The notes: generated by a model from the sequence alone, not told the origin. Shown: positions 34,172-42,382, counted from the first letter of the stretch. The stretch is DNA of 64,000 nt from Streptomyces sp. RerS4 (GCF_023515955.1 NZ_CP097322.1:6744501-6808500), one strand, 5' to 3'. Made by a program: numbers and translations.

Positions 34172-34881
34172 TGACCACCGAAGGCAGTCCGGGCCAAGGA
34201 CTCCACTCCCAGGTACTGGACACCCTCGGTCTCGCGATCACCGCCGGGGAGCACCCGCCGGGCAGCGTCCTGCGCACCGACGAGATCGCCGAGCGCTTCG
34301 ACGCCTCCCGCACCGTCGTCCGGGAGGTGGTCCGCGTCCTGGAGTCCATGCAACTGGTCGAGTCCCGCCGACGCGTCGGGGTGACCGTCCGCCCCGCCGA
34401 CGAGTGGAACGTCTACGACCCCCGCGTCATCCGCTGGCGGCTCGCCAGCGCCGACCGCCCCCGCCAGCTGCGCTCACTGACCGTGCTGCGCTCCGCGATC
34501 GAACCCGTCGCGGCCGGCCTCGCCGCCACCCACGCCACCCCGGAGCAGTGCGCCCGACTCACCGAGGCGGCCCTCGGCATGGTCCGCACCTCCCGCGGCC
34601 ACCAGCTGGAGGGCTACCTCCACCACGACATCGCGTTCCACCGGACCATCCTGAACGCCTCCGGCAACGAGATGTTCGCCCGCCTGGGCGATGTCGTCGC
34701 CGAGGTACTCACCGGCCGCACCGAACACGCCGTCATGTTCCACGACCCCGACCCGGCCGCCGTCACCCTCCACGTCCAGGTGGCCGAAGCCGTCCGCGAA
34801 GCCGACGCCCCCCGAGCCGAGTCCCTGACCCGCCGGATCGCCCTCGGCGCCCTGGAGGAACTCGACGTCCTGGCCCCCTAG
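34171..34881 (+). CDS. gntR: GntR-family (FadR/FCD) gluconate operon regulator
   Basis: 236-aa regulator with an N-terminal winged helix (HPPGSVLRTDEIAERFDASRTVVREVVRVLES) and a C-terminal FCD domain (LRSAIEPVAAGLAAT, YLHHDIAFHRTILNASGNEMF) including the Asp/His metal residues. Divergent from gntK-gntP, across a perfect palindrome. In S. coelicolor the equivalent gene controls gluconate use, as I recall. Start at the internal ATG 34171. Confidence 0.92.
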   Translation: MTTEGSPGQGLHSQVLDTLGLAITAGEHPPGSVLRTDEIAERFDASRTVVREVVRVLESMQLVESRRRVGVTVRPADEWNVYDPRVIRWRLASADRPRQLRSLTVLRSAIEPVAAGLAATHATPEQCARLTEAALGMVRTSRGHQLEGYLHHDIAFHRTILNASGNEMFARLGDVVAEVLTGRTEHAVMFHDPDPAAVTLHVQVAEAVREADAPRAESLTRRIALGALEELDVLAP

Positions 34882-34891
34882 GTCGTGAGCC

Positions 34892-35959
34892 TCAGGCGTG
34901 GGGGAGGGCGACGGGCATGACCAGGGTGGTGAAGCTGCCCTGGTCGGCGGAGCGGATCAGGGCGGGGCGGGGGGTGGTGGGGATCTCCAGGAGGACGTCG
35001 GGGCCGACGCCGCTCTCCACCGCCGCCGCCAGCACCGCCGGGTCGAAGCCGACGCACAGCGGTCCGGCCTCGCCGCAGAGCGCGGGCAGCTCGGTGTCCG
35101 CCACCCTCAGGAGGTCGCGGGCCGGCTCCAGGGCCACCGCGGGGACGTCCCCGCACGCCCCGAGGGCGGCGAGCAGCGCGGCCCGGTCCACGACCACCCG
35201 GTGGGCGGGCGCGGGCAGCGCGGCGAGGGCGTCGAGCATCTCCCGGTACGCGGGGTAGGTCCCCTCGAACGCCGCCACCTCGCGCCGCTCGCCCCGGGCC
35301 CGGACGGTGAGCGGGGCTCCGGCGGGCCCCACCGTCAGCGTGACCTCCGCCGAGCGGGCCGCCCACGCCCCGAGTCCGACCAGATCGCCCGCCTCGACGA
35401 GCACCCGCCCCGGCGGACCGGTCAGCCCGGCCGGGCGCAGGGTGCGCAGCGACAGCCGGTAGCGGTCCGTCGCCACGAAGCGGACCTCGTCCTCCTCGAA
35501 CTCCACCAGGACGCAGCCCAGTACGGGATGCTCCGGGTCCGCACCGGCGGCGGGAGCCACCTGCCGTGCGGCGCTCGCCAGTTCGGCCCCGCCGAGGGTG
35601 AACTCCGTACGGTCGGGGCCGCCCGGCAGGCCGTCCAGGACGGCGCGGATCGCCGCCTCGGCGGCCCGCCCCGAGGCCCGGACGGCGCCGCGGTGGCGCT
35701 CCAGTACCTCCCGGGCCTCCGCCGCCGGGCCATCCAGCACCGTGACCACGTCGGGCAGGGCCAACCCGGCCTCGCGCAGGTCGCGCAGCAGCGTCGCGCG
35801 GGGCCCTTGCCCGGCGCTGTAGTAGCGGTATCCGGTGACGCCGTCGACCCGTGCGGGGGGCAGTACGCGGCAGTCGTCGTAGAAGCGCAGGGCGCTGGGG
35901 GCGAGCCCGACCAGCCGGCCGAACGCGCTGATGCTCATCAGTTCAGGGGTGCCGTCCAT
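34892..35959 (-). CDS. MerR regulator fused to a sliding-clamp (DnaN)-like domain
   Basis: 355-aa protein. Residues 8-55 are a MerR winged HTH (ISAFGRLVGLAPSALRFYDD, LLPPAR-like VLPPARVDGVTGYRYY), followed by the usual dimerisation helix to about 110. From 115 on the sequence follows DNA polymerase III beta subunit domains 2 and 3: EVRFVATDRYRLSLRTL, a matching FEGTYPAYREMLD block (clamps read FPDY...) and a C-terminal QGSFTTLVMPVAL (clamps end ...YLLMPVRL). Clamp domain 1 is absent. Normal MerR proteins carry a ligand domain here. Its own promoter has the 19-bp spacer of MerR-controlled promoters. Neighbours are a VOC protein and an ABC exporter on the same strand. Confidence 0.82.
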   Translation of the reverse strand: MDGTPELMSISAFGRLVGLAPSALRFYDDCRVLPPARVDGVTGYRYYSAGQGPRATLLRDLREAGLALPDVVTVLDGPAAEAREVLERHRGAVRASGRAAEAAIRAVLDGLPGGPDRTEFTLGGAELASAARQVAPAAGADPEHPVLGCVLVEFEEDEVRFVATDRYRLSLRTLRPAGLTGPPGRVLVEAGDLVGLGAWAARSAEVTLTVGPAGAPLTVRARGERREVAAFEGTYPAYREMLDALAALPAPAHRVVVDRAALLAALGACGDVPAVALEPARDLLRVADTELPALCGEAGPLCVGFDPAVLAAAVESGVGPDVLLEIPTTPRPALIRSADQGSFTTLVMPVALPHA

Positions 35960-35966
35960 GAGCGGG

Positions 35967-35997
35967 ATTCTGGGCTTTCACCCCACTTGAAGGTCAA
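35967..35997 (-). promoter_or_regulatory. MerR-type promoter (19-bp spacer) of the MerR-clamp gene
   Basis: On the minus strand TTGACC (35992-35997) and CAGAAT (35967-35972) are separated by exactly 19 bp, the stretched spacing that MerR regulators correct by twisting DNA. A dyad, CCTTCA / TGAAAG (one mismatch), fills the spacer. The ATG at 35959 falls at the expected transcription start and has no ribosome site, so the mRNA is probably leaderless. The -35 overlaps the stop codon of the upstream VOC gene. Confidence 0.7.
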
Positions 35998-36392
35998 ACC
36001 CCTTCGGCCCCGGGGTCACCGGCCGCCGTGCGCGGAGTGGTCTGCTGCACCGCCCATCCGTTGCCGTCCGGGTCGGAGAAGTAGACGAAGGAGCCCCACG
36101 GCATGTCCTGGATCTCCGTCACCTCCACCCCGCGCCGGCGCAGGTCCTCGTAGGCTTCCTCGATGTCGGTGACGACCACCTGCATGTTGTCGAGGGACCC
36201 CGGGGTCATCCGGGTGATGCCCTTGCCCAGGGCGATCGAACAGGCCGACCCGGGCGGGGTCAGCTGGACGAAGCGGATGTCCTCGCTGACGGTCACGTCG
36301 TGGTCGGCGTGGAAACCGATCCGCTCGTAGAAGTCCTTCGCCCGGTCGACATCGGTGACGGGGACGGCGACCAACTCCAGCTTGATGTCCAT
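35994..36392 (-). CDS. VOC family protein
   Basis: 132-aa single-domain VOC protein (KLELVAVPVTDVDRAKDFYER, GSFVYFSDPDGNGWAVQQT). The last strand has Gln where metal-dependent glyoxalases have Glu, so a binding or resistance role (as in bleomycin/fosfomycin-type VOC proteins) is possible but unproven. Seven bases separate it from the ABC exporter stop, so it is cotranscribed with it. Confidence 0.85.
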   Translation of the reverse strand: MDIKLELVAVPVTDVDRAKDFYERIGFHADHDVTVSEDIRFVQLTPPGSACSIALGKGITRMTPGSLDNMQVVVTDIEEAYEDLRRRGVEVTEIQDMPWGSFVYFSDPDGNGWAVQQTTPRTAAGDPGAEGV

Positions 36393-36399
36393 CCCGCCA

Positions 36400-38301
36400 T
36401 CATGCCCCGGTCGTGGCCACGGCGCCGCCGGAGCCGCGCCCGGCGCCGGCGAACTGGGTCCGGTACAGCTCCTCGTACCGGCCGCCGGCCGCCAACAGCT
36501 CGGTGTGCGTTCCGCGTTCGACGATCCGCCCGTCCTCCACGACCAGGATCAGGTCGGCCGCCTGGACCGTCGAGAGGCGGTGCGCGATCACCACGGCCGT
36601 CCGCCCCGCCAGGGCCTCGGCCAAGGCCTCCTGCACCGCCGCCTCCGACGTGGAGTCCAGGTGCGCGGTGGCCTCGTCCAGGATCACCACCCGCTGGCGG
36701 GCCAGCAGCAGCCGCGCGATGGTGAGCCGCTGGCGCTCGCCTCCGGAGAGCCGGTAGCCGCGCTCGCCGACGACCGTGTCCAGCCCGTCCGGCAGGGAGG
36801 CGACGAGCCCGTCCAGACGGGCGCGGCGCAGGGCCTCCCAGATCTCCTCCTCGTCCGCCTCCGGCCGGGCCAGCAGCAGGTTCGCCCGGACCGACTCGTG
36901 GAAGAGGTGCCCGTCCTGGGTGACCATGCCGAGGGTCTCGCGCACCGAGTCGGCCGTGAGGTCGCGTACGTCCACCCCGCCGATCCGCACCGCGCCCTCG
37001 TCCGCGTCGTACAGGCGGGGCAGGAGCTGGGCGATGGTCGACTTGCCGGCCCCGGACGAGCCGACGAGGGCGATCATCCGGCCGGGCTCGGCGCGGAACG
37101 ACACCTCGTGCAGCACCCGCGTGCCGCCCCTGGTGTCGAGGGTGGCGACCTCCTCCAGGGAGGCGAGGGACACCTTGTCGGCGGAGGGGTAGCCGAACGA
37201 CACCCCGTCGAACTCCACCGCGACGGGCCCGTCTGGCACCCGACGCGCGTCCGGCTTCTCGGCGATCAGCGGCTTCAGGTCCAGCACCTCGAAGACCCGC
37301 TCGAAGCTGACCATGGCGCTCATCACCTCGACGCGGGCCCCGGCGAGCGCGGTCAGCGGCGCGTACAGCCGGGTCAGGAGCAGCGCCAGCGCGACCACCG
37401 AGCCGGCTTCCAGGGTGCCGCGCACGGCGTAGTAGCCGCCCAGCCCGTAGACCAGCGCGAGGGCCAGCGCCGAGACCAGGGTGAGGGCGGTGATGAACGC
37501 CGACTGGGCCATCGCCGTACGGATGCCGATGTCCCGGACGCGGGCGGCGCGGGCCGCGAACTCGGCGGACTCGTCGGCGGGTCGCCCGAAGAGCTTGACG
37601 AGGGTGGCCCCGGGCGCGGAGAACCGTTCGGTCATCTGCGTGCCCATCGCGGCGTTCAGCGCCGACGCCTCCCGCTGCATCCCGGCCATACGGGCCCCCA
37701 TCCGCCGGGCCGGCAGCACGAACACCGGCAGCAGCACGAGGGCCAGGACGGTGATCTGCCAGGAGATGGTCAGCATCACGGCGAGCGTCAGCAGCAGGGT
37801 CACGGTGTTGGCGACGACCCCGGAGAGGGTGTTGCTGAAGGCCCGTTGGGCGCCGATGACGTCGTTGTTCAGGCGGCTGACCAGGGCCCCCGTCCGGGTC
37901 CGGGTGAAGAAGGCGACCGGCATGCGCTGCACGTGGTCGAAGACCGCCGTGCGCAGGTCGAGGATCAGCCCCTCCCCGAGCGTGGCGGAAAGCTTGCGCG
38001 TCAGCAGCCCGAGCGCCGCCTCGGCGACCGCGATCACCGCGATCAGCAGCGCGAGCCGGGTGACGTACCCGCTGTCGCCGCCGTCGACGATGGCGTCCAC
38101 GATCCGGCTCGCCAGCAGCGGCGTGGCCACGGCGAGCAGCGCGCCGGCCACGCTCAGCAGCAGGAACAGGATCAGCCCGCGCCGGTGGGGGCGGGCGAAG
38201 GCGGCGACGCGGCGCAGGCTCGCGCGGGAGAACGGGCGACGGCCCTGCTGGGCGTTGATCGCGCTGTGGAGCGAGGTCCACGCGGTGACTTCCATGTCCA
38301 T
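36400..38301 (-). CDS. ABC exporter, fused membrane and ATPase domains
   Basis: 633-aa half-transporter of the multidrug/lipid exporter type; it would dimerise. Six helices in residues 45-325 (GLILFLLLSVAGALLAVATPLL first), then Walker A LVGSSGAGKSTI, Q-loop VTQDGHLFHES, signature YRLSGGERQRLTIAR, Walker B RVVILDEATAHLD and H-loop VVIAHRLSTV. The start at 38301 coincides with the predicted transcription start of a MerR-type promoter. Substrate unknown; the linked VOC and MerR genes suggest export of a toxic compound. Confidence 0.92.
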   Translation of the reverse strand: MDMEVTAWTSLHSAINAQQGRRPFSRASLRRVAAFARPHRRGLILFLLLSVAGALLAVATPLLASRIVDAIVDGGDSGYVTRLALLIAVIAVAEAALGLLTRKLSATLGEGLILDLRTAVFDHVQRMPVAFFTRTRTGALVSRLNNDVIGAQRAFSNTLSGVVANTVTLLLTLAVMLTISWQITVLALVLLPVFVLPARRMGARMAGMQREASALNAAMGTQMTERFSAPGATLVKLFGRPADESAEFAARAARVRDIGIRTAMAQSAFITALTLVSALALALVYGLGGYYAVRGTLEAGSVVALALLLTRLYAPLTALAGARVEVMSAMVSFERVFEVLDLKPLIAEKPDARRVPDGPVAVEFDGVSFGYPSADKVSLASLEEVATLDTRGGTRVLHEVSFRAEPGRMIALVGSSGAGKSTIAQLLPRLYDADEGAVRIGGVDVRDLTADSVRETLGMVTQDGHLFHESVRANLLLARPEADEEEIWEALRRARLDGLVASLPDGLDTVVGERGYRLSGGERQRLTIARLLLARQRVVILDEATAHLDSTSEAAVQEALAEALAGRTAVVIAHRLSTVQAADLILVVEDGRIVERGTHTELLAAGGRYEELYRTQFAGAGRGSGGAVATTGA

Positions 38302-38307
38302 GCCCCC

Positions 38308-38338
38308 ACGCTAGAACCTCAACCAAACCTGAGGTCAA
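38308..38338 (-). promoter_or_regulatory. MerR-type promoter of the ABC exporter operon
   Basis: Minus-strand TTGACC (38333-38338), a 19-bp spacer and TAGCGT (38308-38313). A perfect dyad ACCTCA-N8-TGAGGT (38316-38335) lies inside the spacer and overlaps the -35. The outer bases match the SoxR-type consensus CCTCA...TGAGG. The ATG at 38301 is at the expected start of transcription, so this mRNA too may be leaderless. Confidence 0.75.
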
Positions 38339-38457
38339 GGAAGCGGTGCGGGACCACCCGTCCGGGCAGCCGACTCGGCCAACTCCCTTTTGGCAGGCGG
38401 TGATTCGGACGCCGACGGAACCTCGTCCCTGTCGGTGCCGGGTGCCATCATCGGAGC

Positions 38458-40557
38458 ATGACGCAGGCATCGCAGTCAGCCCACCCCGACAGCCCGTCCG
38501 TCGGCACCGCCGTGCACCGCTTCGAACACCACGTCCGCGAGACCCCGCAGGCCATCGCCCTGATCCACGGATCGGAGCGCGTGACCTACGGGCAACTCGA
38601 CGCGCGCGCCGAGCGGTTGGCCCACGACCTGAGAGCGCGGGGCCTGCCCGCGCGGGCCCGCGTCGCGATCGGCACGGCCCGGCAGCAGGACCTCGTCGTC
38701 GCCCTCCTCGCCGTACTGAAGGCGGGCGCGGCTCATGTCCTCGTCGACGCGCTCGACGCGCGCACCGGACGGCGGCAGCTCGCCGCGCTCTCCGCGCAGG
38801 CGGCACGGCCGCACCTCCTGCTCACCGACGGCCCCGGTCGCGCCCGCCTCGACGAGGGACACGGCCTGCCCGTACTCCGCCTCGACACGCCGGACGACCG
38901 GGCTGACGTGCCTCCACAGGACGTGCCTCCACAGGACGCGCCTCCACAGGGGCGTGTCCCCGGGGCCCGCACCGCCGGCGCCGGCGCCGCCGAGGACCCG
39001 CCCGCCGCCGTCCTGCTCACCGGGGCCGCCGACCCGCGCCCCGTCGTCGTCGGGCACCGAGCGCTGCTCGCCGCCCTCGACGGCTGGATCGAGGTCGCCC
39101 GCCTCACCCCCGAGGACCGCCACCTCTTCACCGGCCCCCCGGACGCCACCGCCTTCGCCACCGGCTGGACCCGCGCCCTGTGCACCGGAGGCGCCCTCGT
39201 CCTGCCCGAGGCGGCCCTCTGGAACCCGGGCGACCTCGCGGACACCGTCCGGCGCGAAGGCGTCACCGTGGTGTACGCCGACCCCGGCAGCGCCGTACGC
39301 CTGACCGCCCGCGCGGACGGAGCCCCGTCCGCCACCGGCCCGCGTACCCCCGACGACCGGCTCCGCTCCCTGCGGCTGCTGGCCGTCGGCGGAGACCGGC
39401 TCCACCTCGACGAGCAGACGGCCCTCCAGGACCGGCTGCGCACCGGCGCCCGCGTCCTCAACGTCTACGCCCCCACCGAGTGCGCCGGCGCCGGAACCTT
39501 CTTCGAACTGTCCCAACACCCCCGCCCGTCGGAGGACACCGGGCACCTGTCGCTGCTCGGTACGCCCTTCCCCGGCTGCCGGGTCCACGTACGCGACGGG
39601 GAGATCCACCTCGCCCCGCCCGGCGGCGCGAACGCCCTGCCCACCGGGGACCTCGGGCGGATCCGCCCCGACGGCCTGCTGGAGTTCGGCGGTCGGCTGC
39701 GCGACCGGATCACCCTGGACGACGGCAGCCGCCTCGACCCGTACACCGTCGAGTCCGCGATCCGCTCGCACCCCGGCTTCGGCGGCGCGGTGGTCCTGCC
39801 CCTGCCGCTGCCCGCCGGGGCGCGGACCACGCTCGTGGCCTACGTCACCCCGACGCCGGACAATCCCGGGTGGGCGCGCCTCGGCCCCTCGCAGGACCTC
39901 GACGGCCTACGGGACCACCTGGCGGGTCGCGTGCCGCGCGCCGCGACGCCGCAGCGGCTCGTGCGCCTGCGCACCCTGCCCCGCGACCGGACCGGCCGCG
40001 AGGACCGGCAGGGCGCACCGCGACCGCCGACGGCTTTGCCCGCGACCGGCTCCAAGTACGGCGGCCGCGCCCGGTCGAAGACCGGACCCATGGCCTGGGG
40101 TTGGGGGATCGGCATCCTGTTGATCCCGCTGGTGCCGATCGTCATGCTCGCGACGTTCTTCCTGTGGCCGGGCTCCACCGACCTCACCGGGGTCCCGGCG
40201 CCCTGGCGCCACCTCTTCCTCCTCCTCTACTTCTTCGAGTCGCTGGCCTTCCTCTACGGGCTGGCGTTCCTGCTGTGGGGCAAGAAGTCGCTGAAGGCCC
40301 GTGGTCGGGGGAAGGGCATGACCACCGCCGCCCACCTGGCGCTGTCGTACCTGCTGATCGCCTGGTGGCCGCAGGACAACCTCTACCGGCTCGCGGCCAA
40401 GACGGACTGGTCCCGCCAGGCCGCCCTCGTCTACACCTTCAACGTCCCCCTGATGATCGCGGCGATCCTGGTGATCCGCTTCGTGACCTGGAGCCCGGCC
40501 CCGGATCGGGCCCGGAAGGGGGCGGACGCGGTCGAGGCGGCGGACGCGGCGGACTGA
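38458..40557 (+). CDS. Degenerate adenylate-forming (AMP-binding) domain with C-terminal membrane domain
   Basis: 699-aa protein. Residues 15-530 follow the NRPS-adenylation/acyl-CoA-ligase fold: YGQLDARAERLAHDL, NVYAPTECAG (A5), TGDLGRIRPDGLLEFGGRLRD (A7-A8). The ATP loop that should read TSGSTGxPKG is instead LLTGAADPRPVVVGH, and the A10 lysine motif reads DRTGREDRQ, so both key catalytic elements are lost. Residues 545-690 carry three or four membrane helices (GILLIPLVPIVMLATFFLW). A triplicated 15-bp unit lengthens the linker near residue 155. Its last 127 bp overlap the convergent ATP-grasp gene. Probably a non-catalytic, membrane-anchored homologue; function unknown. Confidence 0.75.
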   Translation: MTQASQSAHPDSPSVGTAVHRFEHHVRETPQAIALIHGSERVTYGQLDARAERLAHDLRARGLPARARVAIGTARQQDLVVALLAVLKAGAAHVLVDALDARTGRRQLAALSAQAARPHLLLTDGPGRARLDEGHGLPVLRLDTPDDRADVPPQDVPPQDAPPQGRVPGARTAGAGAAEDPPAAVLLTGAADPRPVVVGHRALLAALDGWIEVARLTPEDRHLFTGPPDATAFATGWTRALCTGGALVLPEAALWNPGDLADTVRREGVTVVYADPGSAVRLTARADGAPSATGPRTPDDRLRSLRLLAVGGDRLHLDEQTALQDRLRTGARVLNVYAPTECAGAGTFFELSQHPRPSEDTGHLSLLGTPFPGCRVHVRDGEIHLAPPGGANALPTGDLGRIRPDGLLEFGGRLRDRITLDDGSRLDPYTVESAIRSHPGFGGAVVLPLPLPAGARTTLVAYVTPTPDNPGWARLGPSQDLDGLRDHLAGRVPRAATPQRLVRLRTLPRDRTGREDRQGAPRPPTALPATGSKYGGRARSKTGPMAWGWGIGILLIPLVPIVMLATFFLWPGSTDLTGVPAPWRHLFLLLYFFESLAFLYGLAFLLWGKKSLKARGRGKGMTTAAHLALSYLLIAWWPQDNLYRLAAKTDWSRQAALVYTFNVPLMIAAILVIRFVTWSPAPDRARKGADAVEAADAAD
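38905..38949 (+). repeat. Three 15-bp in-frame tandem repeats
   Basis: GACGTGCCTCCACAG twice perfectly and once with one change (GACGCGCCTCCACAG), encoding D-V-P-P-Q, D-V-P-P-Q, D-A-P-P-Q in a linker of the AMP-binding-like protein. Recent slippage that preserves frame. Confidence 0.85.
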
Positions 40558-42338
40558 GCCGCGAACCCGTCCAGCCCCGCGCCCGCCCCGAGGCAGCGCT
40601 CCCGCACCCACTGCTCGGCCGCGTCCAATACGGCGGCATCGTGCGCGGCCACCACCACCCCGAGCCACGGCGCCGGATCGAAGGCCCCCGTCGGGATGGC
40701 CGGCACGAACACCGCCCCCGACCGGGCGCACTCCCGCGCCAACTCCTCGCACAGCTCCATCGCCTGCGGCGGCGCCAGCCGCGCCCCCAACTCCACCCGG
40801 TCCACGATCCGTACGAGGTGCCCCGCGCCCCGAAGCTCATCGAGGCGGGCCGCCACCATGAAGGCGACCGAGGGGCCGGTCAGCCGCAGGTTCGTCTCGG
40901 TCGGCGCGAACCGCCCCTCCCGGTCGGCGACGAAGTCCACGTCGAACCAGCCCCGGTACCCGGCGGCGGCCAACTCCCGCCCCACCGCCGCCCCGAACGC
41001 CCGCAGCGCCCGCGCCGCACCGGCGGACACCACCCCGGGGCCCACCGTCGCCCCCCGGTAGCCGCCGTCCGCCACGTCCATCACCGCCACACCGACCTCG
41101 TGCGCCCGACCCGAACCGTCCACGAACCCGTCGTACGTCAGGTCACGCGGCCCGGCCGCCGGATCCGCCGGGCCGCTCACGTACTCCTCCACCAGCAGCG
41201 GGCCGCGCGGCAGCCGGCGCACAACCGCGCGGGCCCCGCCCGCCGCCCGCACCTCGGCCGCGCTCACCACGGTCGTGCCCGAACCGCCCACGCCGTACTC
41301 GGACTTCAGGACGGTGCCCGCGCCCTGCCGGGCCCGCGCCGCCAGCAGCCGCACGGCGGCCCGGCGGGTGGCGGCCCGCCGCTGCTCCGCCGGCACGATC
41401 CGGGGGTGACCGCCGCCCGCGAGGATCCGGGCGAACAGGGCGTGCGCCGCCGACTTCGACTCGTGGCGCAGGTCCTCGGCCCGCCACGGCAGACCCGCCA
41501 GCCGCGCGTACGCCTCGGTGCGCCCCCACGGTACGAGGGGCAGCCCGCGCTCCGTGACCCGCTCGGCCAGCGCCGGCCGGGCCCGTACCCGGTCCGAGAG
41601 GCCCGAGCCCCGCTCCACCAGACCGTCGTACACCTCCACCCCCTCCTCCCAGCCCAGTTGGCGGCCCACGAGGGCGGCCCACCCGGCCGGCACCGGGCGG
41701 GGCAGCAGCAGGACCGCCGGGCGGGGGCTGTAGAAGGCGGCCAGGCAGGCGTAGTCGTGCGCGGCCCGCTGCCCGGGGTCCAGGGAGGGGTCGGCGAACT
41801 GGGCGTTGAACTCCCCGACGTTGCCCACGTGCACCGCCGCCACCCCGCCGGTCCACGCCCGCGCCCAGTCGGCCAACGGCGCCGGGGCCACCTCGAACCG
41901 GACCAGACCGGGCGGCGAACCGGGGCCGGCCACGGCTCCCACCGCCCGGTAGAACGGCGCCGCGTACGGGTCGGAGTCGATCAGCAGCCGGTCGAAGCCG
42001 AGGACCACGGCGCGGCGTACGACGTCCAGGTACAGCAGGCGGCCCACGCCCCGGCCCATGGCGGCGGGCTCCACGAACAACAGCCCGAGCCGAGCGGCCC
42101 TCCCACCCGCCCGCGCGGCCTCGGGAGCGTCCTCCAGGGAGGCGAGACCGAGCACCTCCCCGCGCGCGTCCTCGGCCACCGTGATCCGCCGCGCCGTGAC
42201 CTCCGCCTCCCGGACGCGCAACCCCGGCGCGCACGCCGCGAGGAACGCCGCGTCGTACCCCCAGGACGCCTTGGAGCGCATCACGAGCTCCGTCAGCGCC
42301 GGCGCCTCCGCCGGCCGCGCGGCCCTGACCTTTGCCAT
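40431..42338 (-). CDS. GNAT acetyltransferase fused to an ATP-grasp ligase
   Basis: 635-aa protein. Residues 1-150 form a GNAT domain (LGLLFVEPAAMGRGVGRLLYLD, the acetyl-CoA loop, and SDPYAAPFYRAVGA). Residues 165-600 resemble a pre-ATP-grasp/ATP-grasp ligase of the PGM1 type: VHVGNVGEFNAQF, TVLKSEYGVGGSGTTVV (ATP lysine and glycine loop), PLLVEEYVSG and FAPTETNLRLTGPSV (metal-binding Glu/Asn). It may make an amide or peptide bond and acetylate the same product. The ATG at 42338 has GAGG seven bases upstream. The last 40 residues are read across the antisense end of the neighbouring membrane-protein gene (127-bp overlap). Confidence 0.78.
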   Translation of the reverse strand: MAKVRAARPAEAPALTELVMRSKASWGYDAAFLAACAPGLRVREAEVTARRITVAEDARGEVLGLASLEDAPEAARAGGRAARLGLLFVEPAAMGRGVGRLLYLDVVRRAVVLGFDRLLIDSDPYAAPFYRAVGAVAGPGSPPGLVRFEVAPAPLADWARAWTGGVAAVHVGNVGEFNAQFADPSLDPGQRAAHDYACLAAFYSPRPAVLLLPRPVPAGWAALVGRQLGWEEGVEVYDGLVERGSGLSDRVRARPALAERVTERGLPLVPWGRTEAYARLAGLPWRAEDLRHESKSAAHALFARILAGGGHPRIVPAEQRRAATRRAAVRLLAARARQGAGTVLKSEYGVGGSGTTVVSAAEVRAAGGARAVVRRLPRGPLLVEEYVSGPADPAAGPRDLTYDGFVDGSGRAHEVGVAVMDVADGGYRGATVGPGVVSAGAARALRAFGAAVGRELAAAGYRGWFDVDFVADREGRFAPTETNLRLTGPSVAFMVAARLDELRGAGHLVRIVDRVELGARLAPPQAMELCEELARECARSGAVFVPAIPTGAFDPAPWLGVVVAAHDAAVLDAAEQWVRERCLGAGAGLDGFAAQSAASAASTASAPFRARSGAGLQVTKRITRIAAIIRGTLKV

Positions 42339-42376
42339 TTCCTGACCTCCCCATGGTCGAGGACCGGACCGTGCGA

Positions 42377-42382
42377 TAGATT
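42377..42382 (+). promoter_or_regulatory. -10 element for the DUF350 gene
   Basis: TAGATT, preceded by GCGA, is a good -10 hexamer in the intergenic region between the divergent ATP-grasp and DUF350 genes. It would give a leader of about 65 nt ending in GGAGAC before the ATG at 42454. No clear -35. Confidence 0.4.
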
